From Peromyscus leucopus (Eukaryota; Chordata; Mammalia; Rodentia; Cricetidae), in assembly GCF_004664715.2 (NCBI RefSeq), contig NC_051075.1, positions 40,207,458-40,271,457 of the forward strand: DNA of 64,000 nucleotides, given 5' to 3'. A model generated the notes under the pieces. It was given only the letters and a program-made list of their open reading frames with translations, did not search any database and had not been told where the DNA came from. The position numbers and the translations under genes were made by a program. Below, one piece after another: positions 38,050 to 49,144 of this stretch. Numbering within the stretch: position 1 is the stretch's first letter; every line of letters starts with the position of its first letter.

Positions 38050-39270
38050 ACTCTTCATTGTGGGTGTTTTCACAATCAGAGGCCATCCCATAGTTCTGAC
38101 TCCTTACGCAATTCTTGCAACTGATTACCCAGTGGGGCCACCAGCTCCTAGTGTCTTAGGTATATGAACTCAAAATTGAAGGTCAGAGGAAATTCCCATG
38201 AAGTTATCAGAACTTCATTTTCATTGTCTTGCTGCTCAGGGATGATTTACAGACTCTTAAAAGGACAATGGACATGTGCCCTTCAGATGGGAACTGGCTG
38301 TGTTCCTTACTTGAGATTTCCAACTAAATGTACAGGAACTCATGGGACCCTAAGACAGTAGTTACCTTTAGAAATGCTAAGCCACCTATCCATAGACACC
38401 TGGGCAGGGTCACGGTATCAGGGTGGTTTCTTAGGACTGCCCCATGCAGAAGGTTTCATGTGAGCTATATGCTGGGCTTCTGGCTTTCACTAAGAACAGG
38501 AAATCTTCCCATTGCTGGAAGGAAAGTCAAGGTGGGGGAGGGGGGTTTCAAGCTGCTCAGCCCATTAGGATCCCCAGTTTACCTTGGAGAGCTCACCATT
38601 GGTGGCAGGGCTGGAACAAGCCTGTCTGTCCTGGGTGGGTGTGAGAAAGCATCCTCAGAGCTCTGCGGTGGCTTCGTGCTGCCTTGTTAGTTGTTAGAAG
38701 GAAGCAAGTCAGCCCCCCCAGCAGGTAGTGCCACACTGTCCCTAGGGTCACCCGGCCAGGGCGTCTTAGGAAAAGCTTCATTGCATCTGTAGCAGTCAGT
38801 TCTTCTCCCATCCTGCCTCTGCCCTCCTACCTTTATTCACGTGTCTTTGTCCCATCTCTTCTCGTCTCCCTCCTCAGAGGCACTGCCCACTTAGAGAGCC
38901 CCTGGCACAGATCTGCCTGCGGCCTCATCTGCTGTTCCGCTCACCCTGGAATGTCTGGTTACTGTCCCAGCGATCAGTCCTCTGCCCCACTGCCAAGTCT
39001 CAGTAAAAGCCACACAGTCACCTCTACCTGTCCTTAGAAATGCGGCCAGACCCATCTCACCTAATGCTGGTAAACATTATGTGTCAAAAGAAACAAACGT
39101 TTATCTTCAGAAGTTCACAGTCCAGGATGTGCCCTTTAGGTGAACCTGCTGTCCAAAGTGGCAGCACTTCCTGTTTGAGAAGAAAGAGGAGGTGGTTGCC
39201 CATTACCAGTCCTTTCCCGCCCTGTGTCCCTCCTGTCTCCCACCCCAAATAAAAACAAGAAACACTAGAA
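38050..39270. other. Intergenic, nothing recognised
   Basis: No family-like reading frame and no clear repeat. Confidence 0.45.
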
Positions 39271-39277
39271 TTTAAAA

Positions 39278-39279
<2 letters not shown>

Positions 39280-39357
<78 letters not shown>

Positions 39358-39359
39358 AA
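39280..39359. repeat. (GAAA)20 microsatellite
   Basis: Uninterrupted tetranucleotide over about 80 bp; likely polymorphic. Confidence 0.97.
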
Positions 39360-40370
39360 TGGCTAAGCCTATTAAAGTGTGCTGATTGTAGTCTGTTATT
39401 AGCCCAGTTACTTAGCATATGAACCAGTTTATTCCATCTGTGTTAAAAAGATTATTTGGGGACTAATTTCAGTTAATAAATCCAAAAAATTTCTGAGTTG
39501 AATTTTTGCAGGTGTTACAGTGTAGTAAAATGGAGTTTTAGGTTACACCCTAAACTAGTTTAGACATCTGGCGGTGGTTTATCTGATTGAATTTATTAGA
39601 TGGACAATATTAATAACTTTTTCATGGAGAAAAATGTTGTCATGAGGTTAAAAGCTCTTTGTAATGGTCACTTACAAGGAAGGATTGCATTAACAGGCTG
39701 CATTGGGCTTTATCCCCAAAGGTAGCAGTTTGAAATGAGAAGGTTTTAATCATTAACATAATGTCAAGCCTTGCCTTCCCTTGACCCTGCATTATCCTAA
39801 AATGATCACAGTTCCCCATTTCATCATTTATTAATCCATTCCAGTCAAGATTCCATCTCTGATTTCCCCAAAAACAAAGGTTGAGGTTGTTACGGACCTG
39901 TGTGTCAAACATCTGGCTGTCTGCTGCCCTCCTCACCCTGCTTTCCTCTGAATGGCGCCTGGGCACATGTGAGTCCTTCCTGCAGCACCGGAGGCACCTG
40001 CTTTGGGCCTGTCCCCACACCAGCGCTCTTCTGTGGGGGGCTGCTTCCTACTGGAAGCCTAGGACAGCTCAGGAAATGGTAGTTGGAAGTCAAGGACCTA
40101 GGAAATACTTTGGGGACAGGAGTTGGAGCTCAGGGCTTTCCAAGGAGGAAGGAGTGAAGTGGAGGACCCGAATAACTGAGCACACATGGGGCTGACATGA
40201 CCTTCAAAGTCGACGGGGAACAAGGCAGAGCAGTTTCAATCCTGACTCCTGTAAACTGGTCAGGTTGGCCTAGGTTCCTTTTGTACCTAGTCACCACTCA
40301 GTGAATGTAAGTCCTCTCTAGACTTTGTTTTAAAAGTTGTTTTTTTACAATATTTTATATTTAATATTTG
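39360..40370. other. Intergenic, nothing recognised
   Basis: A 126-codon frame on the - strand (39640-40020) has no recognisable family and no splice context. Confidence 0.45.
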
Positions 40371-40377
40371 CCTTAGT

Positions 40378-40735
40378 GGATGTTCTGTGGCTATGAAGAG
40401 ACACCATCACCAAGGTAAATGTGGAAGTATTTCATTGGGAGCTTGTTTACAGGTTCAGAAAGTTAGTCCATTACCGTGGCGGGAGCATGGCGGCAGCGGC
40501 ACTCAAGCAGGCGTGGTGCTGGAGAAGGAGTTGAGACATTTACATCCTGACCCACGGGCAGCATGCAGAGAGAGACTGGGCCTGGCTGAGCTCTTGAAAC
40601 CTCAAAGCCCACCCCCATGGCACACCTCCGCCACAAGGCACCTGTAAACCTCTCCAGACAGTTCATCAGCTGGGGACTGAGCATGCCACTAGATGAGCCT
40701 GTGGGGGCCATTGTCATCCAAACCGCCACAACGGA
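40378..40735 (+). repeat. Rodent hAT-like repeat (URR1-type)
   Basis: TGTTCTGTGGCTATGAAGAG start, AGTTAGTCCATTACCGTGG, CCTCAAAGCCCACCCCC, ATCCAAACCGCCACAAC end. Confidence 0.6.
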
Positions 40736-41439
40736 CCATCCATTCAAAACAGAGCACCTGGCGTAACTCCAATCTGCCATCACCTCCCGTGTACAAACTG
40801 CTCGTTCCCCACAATGGCACCATTGCCAAGCCTCCCCCTTGCTAGATACAGCCTTGTGTAGACCCTTCCAAACACCTGGAACTCGGGTCCCTGGTCCAAT
40901 CAACGTCTTATGCAGTCCTACAGGGTACAGCCACTAGGAAATTTAGTGGGTCCCAACAAATACAGAAAGCTGGAAGATAAAAAAAAAAATGAAAAATGTC
41001 AGTGTGGAATTCCAAAAAGAAAAGTAAGAGGTTGGGGGAGTGTTGGTAGGCTTAGTGATATTCACTGAAAGCATAACGGAAATAAAATAATAAAAGTTGA
41101 CTCCATTCTAATGTTTACAACTTCGTAAGATGGATGACCCAAATCAAGCTTTCTTCTAGTCTTTGACTAGATTTCTTCTTCCTGTGAAACTGAAGTGAAT
41201 AGTCAGTGTATTTCCCAGTAGAGTCATGGGGCCTGGGATCCGTCATCAGGCAGGAAATATCGGTTTATGGTCAGGGAAAACAAAAGAAGTCACCTCGTGG
41301 GGACAGAGGTGTGTGTAGGAGACAGTAGGGATAGACCATGAGTCCTCGGTAAAGACGTGGCAAGCTTGGGGATAAGGATGGGGACCCACTACCTCTCCCA
41401 CTCGTGGTCAGCATGCCTTGTATACGCTCAGGTTGGTTT

Positions 41440-41715
41440 CATCAGAGTTTGGGCAGCCTTACCTAAAGATCATGTTTGCTGGCACAGTACACACTGGAAA
41501 GGGACAGAGGCACAATTCCCACAGTGACAAACTGCCCTTGTGTCTATCATTCGATGTAGAGTACATTCGGTCAAGGACACCGTCCCTAAGTAGTTCATCC
41601 CCATCAGCTCCTTGACGACATCCAGGTTGGTACCTAAAGCCAAGGAAATCTGGGATCTTCTCACCATTGTTGACCAGCACATCAATCCGGTTAAATAAAA
41701 TCAGAAAGAGCTCTT
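41440..41715 (-). pseudogene. Decayed exon of a Dhrs7-like short-chain dehydrogenase
   Basis: Read on the - strand, the three frames in turn give RIDVLVNNG, then TNLDVVKEL followed by MNYLGTVSLTEC, then QGQFVTV followed by SSVYCASKH. These are the NNAG-like loop, the NYxGTVxLT helix and the YxxxK catalytic motif of the DHRS7 family, in the right order but split by two frameshifts. A TAG sits right after YCASKHDL, overlapping a good splice donor (AG/GTAAGG at the exon end). A pyrimidine-rich stretch lies upstream, though the acceptor AG appears lost. The retained donor says this is intron-flanked DNA and not a retrocopy. Dhrs7 is known to lie tail-to-tail with Pcnx4, so a tandem-duplicate relic is the best reading. 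It is not a working exon. Confidence 0.75.
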
Positions 41716-41829
41716 GGGGAGATGGTCTGTGGAATGAGTGATGGAATTCTTAGTGATGGCTAGTCATATTGTTAACTTTGGTGACCATTGTTATATTTCT
41801 AGAAGTCAATAATACAAATACATAATAGA

Positions 41830-42045
41830 GTTAAGGAGATGGGTCAGTGGGCAAAGCGCTTGATTTACCAGCATGAATATCCGAGTTCAGATCTCCAGCA
41901 CCCACTTAAAAGCAGGGTACAGCCTTGTGTGTTTGTAACCCCAGCTCCAGGGTCCAGTGGAGATGGGCAGCTCCCAGGGTCTTGCTAGGTCCAGGAGAAA
42001 ATCAAGCTCCGGGGTCCATGAGAGACCCTGTCTCAGATAATAGAG
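41830..42045 (+). repeat. B3-type SINE
   Basis: GGAGATGGGTCAGTGGGC, GATCTCCAGCACCCACTT, AGAGACCCTGTCTCAGATAA. Confidence 0.7.
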
Positions 42046-42087
42046 AACAATAGAAGGAAGACGTTGGCCTTCAAGAAAGATGGGCAG

Positions 42088-42249
42088 GCTGGGCAGTGGT
42101 GGCGCACGCCTTTAATCCCAGCACTCGGGAGGCAGAGGCAGGCGGATCTCTGTGAGTTCGAGGCCAGCCTGGGCTACAGAGTGAGCTCCAGGACAGGCTC
42201 CAAAGCTACACAGAGAAACCCTGTCTCGAAAAACCAAAAAAAAAGGAAA
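42088..42249 (+). repeat. B1 SINE, full length, with target duplication
   Basis: GCTGGGCAGTGGTGGCGC to CTGTCTCGAAAAACC. Flanks AAGAAAGATGGGCAG and AAGGAAGATGGGCAG. Confidence 0.94.
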
Positions 42250-42799
42250 AAAGGAAGATGGGCAGACAGAGAGAAAAGTCAGAATTTGTCTACAAAAGTC
42301 ATATTAGTTTAGTAACTTTTGTGAGAAGTACAAATGTCATGAAGATAAAAGTAACAGCACATTTGAGGAGTTTTTGTTCTACAGTGAAGAACGAGTTACT
42401 TATAAAGGTATGAAAAAATATGAATAACCTAATGGCCAAGAACCAAGCCATAGAGCTGACCTTACTGTCTGCACTCCTAAATCCCTTTGAGGGAGACAGG
42501 ACAGAATAGACCCTCTCCAGCATTTAGCTCAAACAGACAAAGCAGAAGATGCTCTATTGATACAAAGTGTTACTTACAGTAACCCATTGTGGGAACTTCG
42601 GTCAGGTCTGTCTTTTTCTTTGAAATTGCTATTCTCTAAGGGAAAATGTAGAGGACAGGAGGTCCTTGTGCACCAGAGAAGCACTAAAGCCAGGGAAGTT
42701 AAACATGCAGGCTTGTCTCTTCAAAGGAAGGAGATTCTTGCCGGTCTTCCACCCAGAACTCTGGGGAAAGATGGAATCGACAACTTGGTGATCTTCTGC

Positions 42800-43215
42800 T
42801 ATCTGCAGGGCCAGTATTCACAGAATCCCCCAGATTGTTTGTTTAGCCAGACTCCCCCCACCCCAAATCTTGAGCATTGCTTCTCAGTCCATAAAGCCCT
42901 TCCTTGTGAGAGATGCCACCTGTACTTTACTACAGCCTAAGTGACTTCTGTGTTATCTTCGGCCAGGCCAATCCCGACTCCCACAGCCATTGTATTTACC
43001 TCGGTCAATCCTCCTAGTTCCTTATCTGAAGCGTTGTTTCTAAGTCAACAGGACCCGTCTTTGTGGAAGAGGCCATATGTACTTTGTAAAGAGTTTCAGT
43101 GTAAACATGCCTTAAGCTTCATTGTGCAACCTGGACTGAGTTCACTATCATCAGCAAATTTTTTTCCAAAATGATGTCAGACTCCAGAAGTTTGAACCAG
43201 TGCCGGCTAACTGAA
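42800..43215 (+). repeat. Unnamed interspersed repeat, copy 1 (LTR-like)
   Basis: Shares CTAAGTGACTTCTGTGTTATC, ACTTTGTAAAG, GTGTAAACATGCCTTAA and GGACTGAGTT in order with 61200-61680. Probably an ERV LTR family. Confidence 0.6.
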
Positions 43216-43382
43216 GTCATATTGAACAGTTTTATTCTTGCCTCTCTGCAGATCGTCCTGCTGTTGGCCATAGAGCTTGCAGGGACAGGGATCCCCATAG
43301 AAAAGCATATCAGTGTGGAAGTCACACCAACAACATGCTCCACCCCAGCTCCAGGCACACCCCTGCCACACCGGGAACACCC

Positions 43383-44170
43383 CAGCTGGTAAAACCAGAG
43401 GACATATAAGCCACCCACGTACTCTTACCCCATATACCATATGCCACACATACACCAAGGCTGTCCAAGTCAGAGGCTATACCTCCCCCCGCCCCATGCA
43501 CACACCATTGTAACACTGGACACAGCCTGACTGTGAAACCAGAGAATGTGAGACACCCCTCCAACTCCCCACATACACTCTCATCACCCCACATTAACCC
43601 TCCTGGTCAAGTCAACCAGCGTGCAACTCTTCCAGCCTAGTGCTCACTTCCGGCACACCTGAAGCAAACTGCTGAGGTGAGAGGACTGGACCCAGTGTAT
43701 GTAGATATGCCCAGTCCCTGGTGAACGCTTCAACCATATCTCACACGTCAGTGCTTAGGTCAGAGGACCCGTTGTTTTCCTCCCACATTCTACACCCCAG
43801 CTGGTGAAGTTAGAGAATGCCTAAACTCCTCCATCCCTGGCACTGTGTATGCTCTGGTTCCTGAGATCAGAGCACTCCCAACCATCTGTGCCTGACCCAT
43901 AATCCCACAGCAACTTGAGCACCCAGTGGGTGAAGTCAGAGGATGCACTAACACCAAATACCCCCAGCCCCCAGCCCCCAGGCCACAGTCTTGCCACAGA
44001 GAGTTCACTCTGACTCATTAAGTTAGAGGACATGGTCTTCCCCTTTGCCTTCAGCACACACTTATCTACCCGAAGACCCTGGCTTATGTGATCAGGGCAT
44101 GTGACCACCTGTCTCATGCTGGCATGCCCCTGGCTTCACAGAACAGATTCTGGCTTACCAGCTGGGCTCA
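43383..44170. repeat. Degenerate tandem array, units about 70 bp
   Basis: A core like CTGGTGAAGTCAGAGGA recurs near 43386, 43461, 43531, 43603, 43672, 43754, 43801, 43861, 43926, 44014, 44079 and 44150. Between cores lie C-rich stretches with CCC and CACACC. Spacing is 47-88 bp, mean about 70. An old minisatellite; see findings. Confidence 0.65.
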
Positions 44171-44569
44171 CCTCAGGTACCCTCTCCATAAATCAGCACC
44201 AAATGTCCTCACAACTGACCTATAGAGTTTACAAGAATAAAGACCCAAGTTCAAATCCCCAGCACCTACATAAAAAGCCAGGTATGGCCACATAAGCCTG
44301 TTACTCTAACACTGTGAGGGGGGAAGGCAGAGCATCACTGAGGTTTACTAGTTGCTAACCTAGCTCCAGAATCAGTGTGAGCACATGTCTGAAGGGAATA
44401 GAAGGACAGTGACAGGGCAGGACACCTGACATCCTCCTCTGGCTTCCTTGTCCACACACATAGGCACGTGCATCCACACACATGTGCACATACACACCAT
44501 AGACACCACACACATACATTTACACAAAGTAGTAGTAATAATTGAATAAAAAAGGAAAATTAAAGTGTC

Positions 44570-44760
44570 AAAAGAGAAGGACAGAGTCACATATGCAGAC
44601 AGGCCCATCAGAGTAGCAGCAGCTTTTTAAATGGAAACCCTGAAAGCCAGAAAGGAACGGAAGAGTGCATTTCAAGTTCTGAGAAACGACAGTTGCCATT
44701 CCAGACTATGATACCTAGAAAAACTATCACAATTGGAGGAGAAAAAACCTTGCTGTAGCT
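44570..44760 (+). repeat. Ancient LINE-1 fragment, left part
   Basis: GACAGGCCCATCAGAGTAGC and GAAACCCTGAAAGCCAGAA match old mammalian L1 non-terminal sequence. It continues at 45180 after an LTR insertion. Confidence 0.45.
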
Positions 44761-44761
44761 G

Positions 44762-45099
44762 AAAGGTTTCTCTGGTCCCACCCAGCCTCACAGTCCTACA
44801 GCTACTTGTAAAATAATTCATTAATTACTAATTTTATGGCCTATGGCAGGCTTCTTGCTAGCTAGCTATTATAACTTAACCCATTTCTATTAATCTATAA
44901 GTTGCCATGTGGCCAGGTGATACCAGTCTGCTGGCATCTTGCTTCTCCTTGGGCGGCTGGTGTCTCTTCCTCCTCTCCATATATCTGCTTGGATTTCCCA
45001 CCTGCCTCTAAGCTGCCTTACCATAGGCCAATGCAGTTTTATTCATCAACCAATCATAGCAACACATATTCACAGCATACAGAAAGACATCCCACAGCA
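44762..45099 (-). mobile_element. Solo LTR, family M copy 1
   Basis: TTATAACTTAACCCATTTCT, CACGTGGC-like GCCATGTGGCCAGGTG, AACCAATCATAGCAACACA and CATCCCACAGCA are the inverse of the + strand copy at 48012. Left end approximate. It splits the old L1. Confidence 0.65.
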
Positions 45100-45179
45100 C
45101 TTTGTGGGCAGGCTCAAGCAGTCTGTGACAGAGGACTCTGGAAGGAAGTCTTCAGACTGTAAAGAATGATAAACTCACC

Positions 45180-45480
45180 CAACAGGTTACAGGAGAAAGA
45201 TGCTAGAATTGCTAAGCAAATGAGGACTAAGAAAACTAAAAATCAACAACACATTAGGAATTAATACATTTTTCAATAATAAGTCAGTACCAATGGACTC
45301 AATTTCCCAATCAAAAGACACACACTAACAGATTGGATAGGAAAGAGTTTATTTTCCTGCCTCAAAGACCCACACTTCTCCCATCAGAAATAGATACTAC
45401 CTTATGATGGAAGAATGGGAGAAAAAATATTCCAAGCAAATAGAAGTAGGAAAACAAGCAGGCTTCAAAGGCGTCCTGAT
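45180..45480 (+). repeat. Ancient LINE-1 fragment, right part
   Basis: CAATCAAAAGACACACACTA, TAACAGATTGGATAGGAAAG and ATATTCCAAGCAAATAGAAG correspond to the region at the start of L1 ORF2. Confidence 0.55.
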
Positions 45481-45850
45481 TAGTGTTTGCTGTAAACTCA
45501 CTACAGCCCCGGGGTACAGGAAGGAAGCCCAACTGAGGACCTGGCCTGGTTAAACTGGCCTGTGGGCATGACTATGAGGCATATTCTCGACTGCTGATTA
45601 TTGTGGCTGGGCCCAGCCCACTGTGGGCAGTGACACCCCCTAAGCAGGTGGACCTGGGTCCTACAAAAAAGCTGACTGAGCACGAACAGGCAAGAACAGA
45701 TCAGTAAGCAACAAAGTCCCTCCGCGGTCTGAGTTTCAGTTCCTGCCCTGCCTTCCCTTAACGGTGGACTGTGACCTGGAATTATAAACTCAAATAACCC
45801 CTTTCCTCTCTCGAGTTCCTTTTGGTCAGAGTGTTTGAAACAGGGTTTCC
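45480..45850 (+). repeat. Rodent interspersed repeat
   Basis: CAGCCCACTGTGGGCAGTGA, GGACTGTGACCTGGAATTAT and TTTTGGTCAGAGTGTTTGAA, a common rodent repeat; class unclear. A B1-like remnant (CAGGGTTTCCCTGTG) follows to about 45885. Confidence 0.5.
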
Positions 45851-46049
45851 CTGTGGAGCTCTGGCTGTCCTGGAACTTGCAACGTATGGAAAACTCTCAG
45901 AGCAGTGGCTGGCCCCTACTCCCCGCTTAGAAAATGCTAATTCTAATTATCACTAAAAATGTTGAATCTGTCAATCAGCACAAAACATGGGGCAATCGAT
46001 GGTGGTGACCTCTCTTTCCTCCAGCCAGAAACAGGGCAGTTCCTAACAC

Positions 46050-46210
46050 TCACGGCCTAAGGTTTTCTTCATCACTTCCTATGTACTTAACACAGACTCG
46101 ATTAAAATCCTCATAGAGCTCTCGTGATATTGTTATCTTGGATTTACAGAAAAAGGAAATGGTTTCACAGAGATTAATTTGCTGCAGCACCCGATAAATT
46201 CCATCAAGGG
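46050..46210 (+). repeat. MIR SINE relic
   Basis: GATATTGTTATCTTGGATTT, ACAGAAAAAGGAAATGG and TTTCACAGAGATTAATTTGC follow the MIR 3' consensus (ATTTTACAGATGAGGAAAC pattern). Confidence 0.6.
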
Positions 46211-46444
46211 GGGGTGTGTCTTTCTGCTTGCACGTGCCGTGGTCTCTGTCCCTAGCAAAGAGACTGACACACTCCATACACCTAAGTGCTCTGGTGAGGC
46301 TGAGAGCCAAATCCCAGCATATCTACTGTCCAGAACTCTACGGTGCATGCATTCAAATAAAGTCACCTTTCCTTGCTACAAGTCAAAAACTCAGGGCTCC
46401 ATGTCTCCTGGGCAAGCACTGGACCACTGAGTTACACTCCTAAC

Positions 46445-47825
46445 CCTAAAGTCATTCAGTGTTTTACAACTCTGCTGTATCTTAGACTTGAAGAAACAGA
46501 ACTTGTCCTTAGAGAGAGAGAGAAAAAAAAACCTCATATAAAGAACTAGGGAGCTATTCCAAATCCAAGGTCTAGGGTACAAACCTATCCTTCCTGTAAT
46601 ATACTTCTGTATCCAAGCATGGTAGAGAGAGGCTTTTACAGCAATTATGGAGTGAAATCAGAAGGCTGTTTATTAACTTATTGGTTACTCATTATCCCAA
46701 ACTTTTACAAGTCCCAGAAACTGCAGTGACTAACGTTTTTGAATTATTTCCTAACTAGCCTCTAGCTCACAAAGATTTCTTCATGTCCTCATCAATAAGC
46801 AGCTATTGAGTCGGTGGCAAGTACTTCTCCGTGCTCCTCTTTGCCCTGGGATGATTACAGACATGCCATCTATCTTCCGACCCTGGAGCAGATACATTTG
46901 TCTTCAATTCCATGGAGGCCGGCGTAAGCAAGGGCTTCCTCAAAGGCTCCTCTGGAAGCAGATTCTTACGAGTTGAAAGGAGATCTAGAGCCAGGGCCCT
47001 CAGGGATTCTCTGCTTGGGCCTTGGCTATTCTCTCCCACCTCCCTGGGCAGATATGGGAAGTAGTGACCTTTGCATTTTCAAAGGTTCTGTCTTCTCTGT
47101 CTTCTGTTCACGTGATAGGCCTTTAATTCTGGAAGCAGCAGATGGTAGCTCTGCCTGCTGGCCTTAGAGAGAACAAAGCAGCCTGTCATCCCCGTGGCAA
47201 TCCCTCATAGACTTGAAGACAGCGGACATATCCTCCCTAAGTCCTGTCATCTCTGGCTTCTGTATGGCTAAACACAATCCAGTTTCTGCTAGCTGTCCTC
47301 ACATCACACTGGCATCAGGTTTCCGAACCCTCGCACCTCCCTCTGCCTAAGTCAGCTTGGTCAAATCTCCAAGTGACTGGAGCCAGCCAGACCAGGGCAC
47401 AGGGTGCCAGAGGGGCCTGGACAGGGCACTGCAGGGTGAGATGCCCCAACCATTTCCCTTGTCACTCAGATGGTGCCGTCCATGAGGGCCCAAACTGTGC
47501 CAAGACGGTTGTATCCTCGGGTGAATTTCCTCGTCCTTTCTGTCAGTCACTCTCATTTGAGGTGCTCGCTCTTTGCTCATTGCAGACTCGGGACTTGTAT
47601 CATAGGCTTTTGCTGAACCTGAGAACAATAGGGAAAACCAGGCACCTTCCAGTTTCCCATGTAAGACCTCTGCTGGGAATTGTGGAGAATTCCACCGACA
47701 GCACAGAAGAGGATGGAGCAGTGGTTGCCTCCAGAGAGGCATACTGGGAGGAGGAAGGCACTTTTAAAACACTGCTTATCCTTTTGTACTTTTAGATTTT
47801 ATGTGGATATGCAGTCTAGTTTTTT
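46445..47825. other. Intergenic, nothing recognised
   Basis: Open frames up to 140 codons exist at 47347-47795 on both strands but show no known family and no splice context. Confidence 0.4.
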
Positions 47826-47965
47826 TTAACTTGACTATATATATATACATATATACTTATAAATAAATATATTAAATATGTATATATTTATATATAATAG
47901 AATTTTATATAGGATAAAAATATAAAATGTATATAATAAAAATTTTATATGTGTGTGTGCATATG
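47826..47965. repeat. AT-rich tract
   Basis: TATATA-type low complexity, about 140 bp. Confidence 0.9.
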
Positions 47966-48011
47966 AAGGGGAGTTTCAAACTTCTGGTGTGTGCTTTTGA
48001 GAATAATCTGC

Positions 48012-48370
48012 TGTGGGATTGTCTGTATATCAAATTGCTCTGATTTGGTCAATAAATAAAACACTGATTGGCCAGTGGCTAGACAGGAAGTATAGGCAGG
48101 ACTAACAGAGAGAGAATTGAGAGAACAGGAAGGTGGAGGGAGACACTGCCAGCCACCGCCATGACAAGCAACATGTGAAGATGCTGGTAAGCCATGAGCC
48201 AGGTGGCAAGGTATAGATTCATAGGAATGGATTAATTTAAGATATGAGAACAGCTAGCTAGAAGCCTGAGCCATTAGGCCAAACAGTTTAAATAATATAA
48301 GCGTCTGTGTGTTTATTTTATACATGGGTTATGGAACTGCGGGGGCTTGGTGGGACCTGGAGAGAAGCCC
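48012..48370 (+). mobile_element. Solo LTR, family M copy 2
   Basis: TGTGGGATTGTCTGTATATC start, GGTCAATAAATAAAACACTG, GGCCAGTGGCTAGACAGGAA and AGCCATGAGCCAGGTGGC. A common LTR in cricetid DNA; the right end is approximate. Confidence 0.7.
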
Positions 48371-48810
48371 TCCAGCTATAAGAATCTATGGCCCTTTCAC
48401 AATGTTTCTTCATCTTTCACCCAACTACCAGTCTTTGGAGATACTTTTTCCCCTTAAGACTCCCCTGTTAAACTTTAAGTCCATAGATACACTGTATAAT
48501 GCACATATGTACCCACACATGCCTGTGCTTTATTATGTACAAAAGGCGCCACAGGTAGCCTTCTGCCAATGGTAAGGAAGATGACTCCTTTGGAAAGAGG
48601 AGAACCAGTTTCACAAGTTCCTGAGGAATTCTGACTTACATCTAACCTCCAGAAACCCTCCTATAGTCCAGGTTGAGTCCATTTCTGGATATTTGGACTG
48701 CCTTTGGGGGAATTGGAGTCTCCTCTGGACCTAACAGCATTAATAGAAACTTATTTACTTAAATAAATGTAATATAGATAATTAGTATGCAAATCGTCCA
48801 AACCATATAG

Positions 48811-49138
48811 TGTGGGAGCCCGTTCTGGGGTACCCAGCAGGCCCGAATAGAGGATGATCAGGACCACGGGCCTGAGTGCAGGTGTCTGAGATGGTCTGCA
48901 CTTGGCTGTGCTGGGGAAGGAGGTCTTTTGCTCCACCCCTTGGCATCTCTATAAAAACCCTGGACCAGAGACAGTCGGCCGTTGAATAGGTTCCAGGCCC
49001 TCTCGAGGCTATCCTTTATTTTCTATCTGTTTATCTCCGCAAGATTCTCCACTATAAATACTTCTATCTAATATTTCCTGCTGATCACACTCAAGAAAAC
49101 TCTGGGAAGCTGTGGGGGTGGTGGGTAAACGCCCCACA
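48811..49138 (+). mobile_element. Solo LTR, same class II family as the provirus
   Basis: Begins TGTGGGAGCCCG and ends GCCCCACA, with the TATA-like CTATAAAAACCC near 48950. Flanked by ATATAG (48805-48810) and ATACAG (49139-49144), a 6-bp target duplication with one mismatch. No internal sequence, so it arose by recombination between two LTRs. Confidence 0.9.
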
Positions 49139-49144
49139 ATACAG

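Noticed and set aside
38328..38690. 120-codon + strand frame after Pcnx4
   Set aside because: No family similarity and no splice signals placing it in a transcript.
39640..40020. 126-codon - strand frame
   Set aside because: No recognisable domain, no splice context, composition like the surrounding DNA.
46050..46310. 86-codon - strand frame that looks protein-like
   Set aside because: It lies on a MIR SINE relic (GGATTTACAGAAAAAGG pattern), which gives pseudo-protein in that orientation.
47347..47795. Overlapping long frames on both strands (131 and 140 codons)
   Set aside because: GC-richer DNA lengthens chance frames; neither resembles a known protein.
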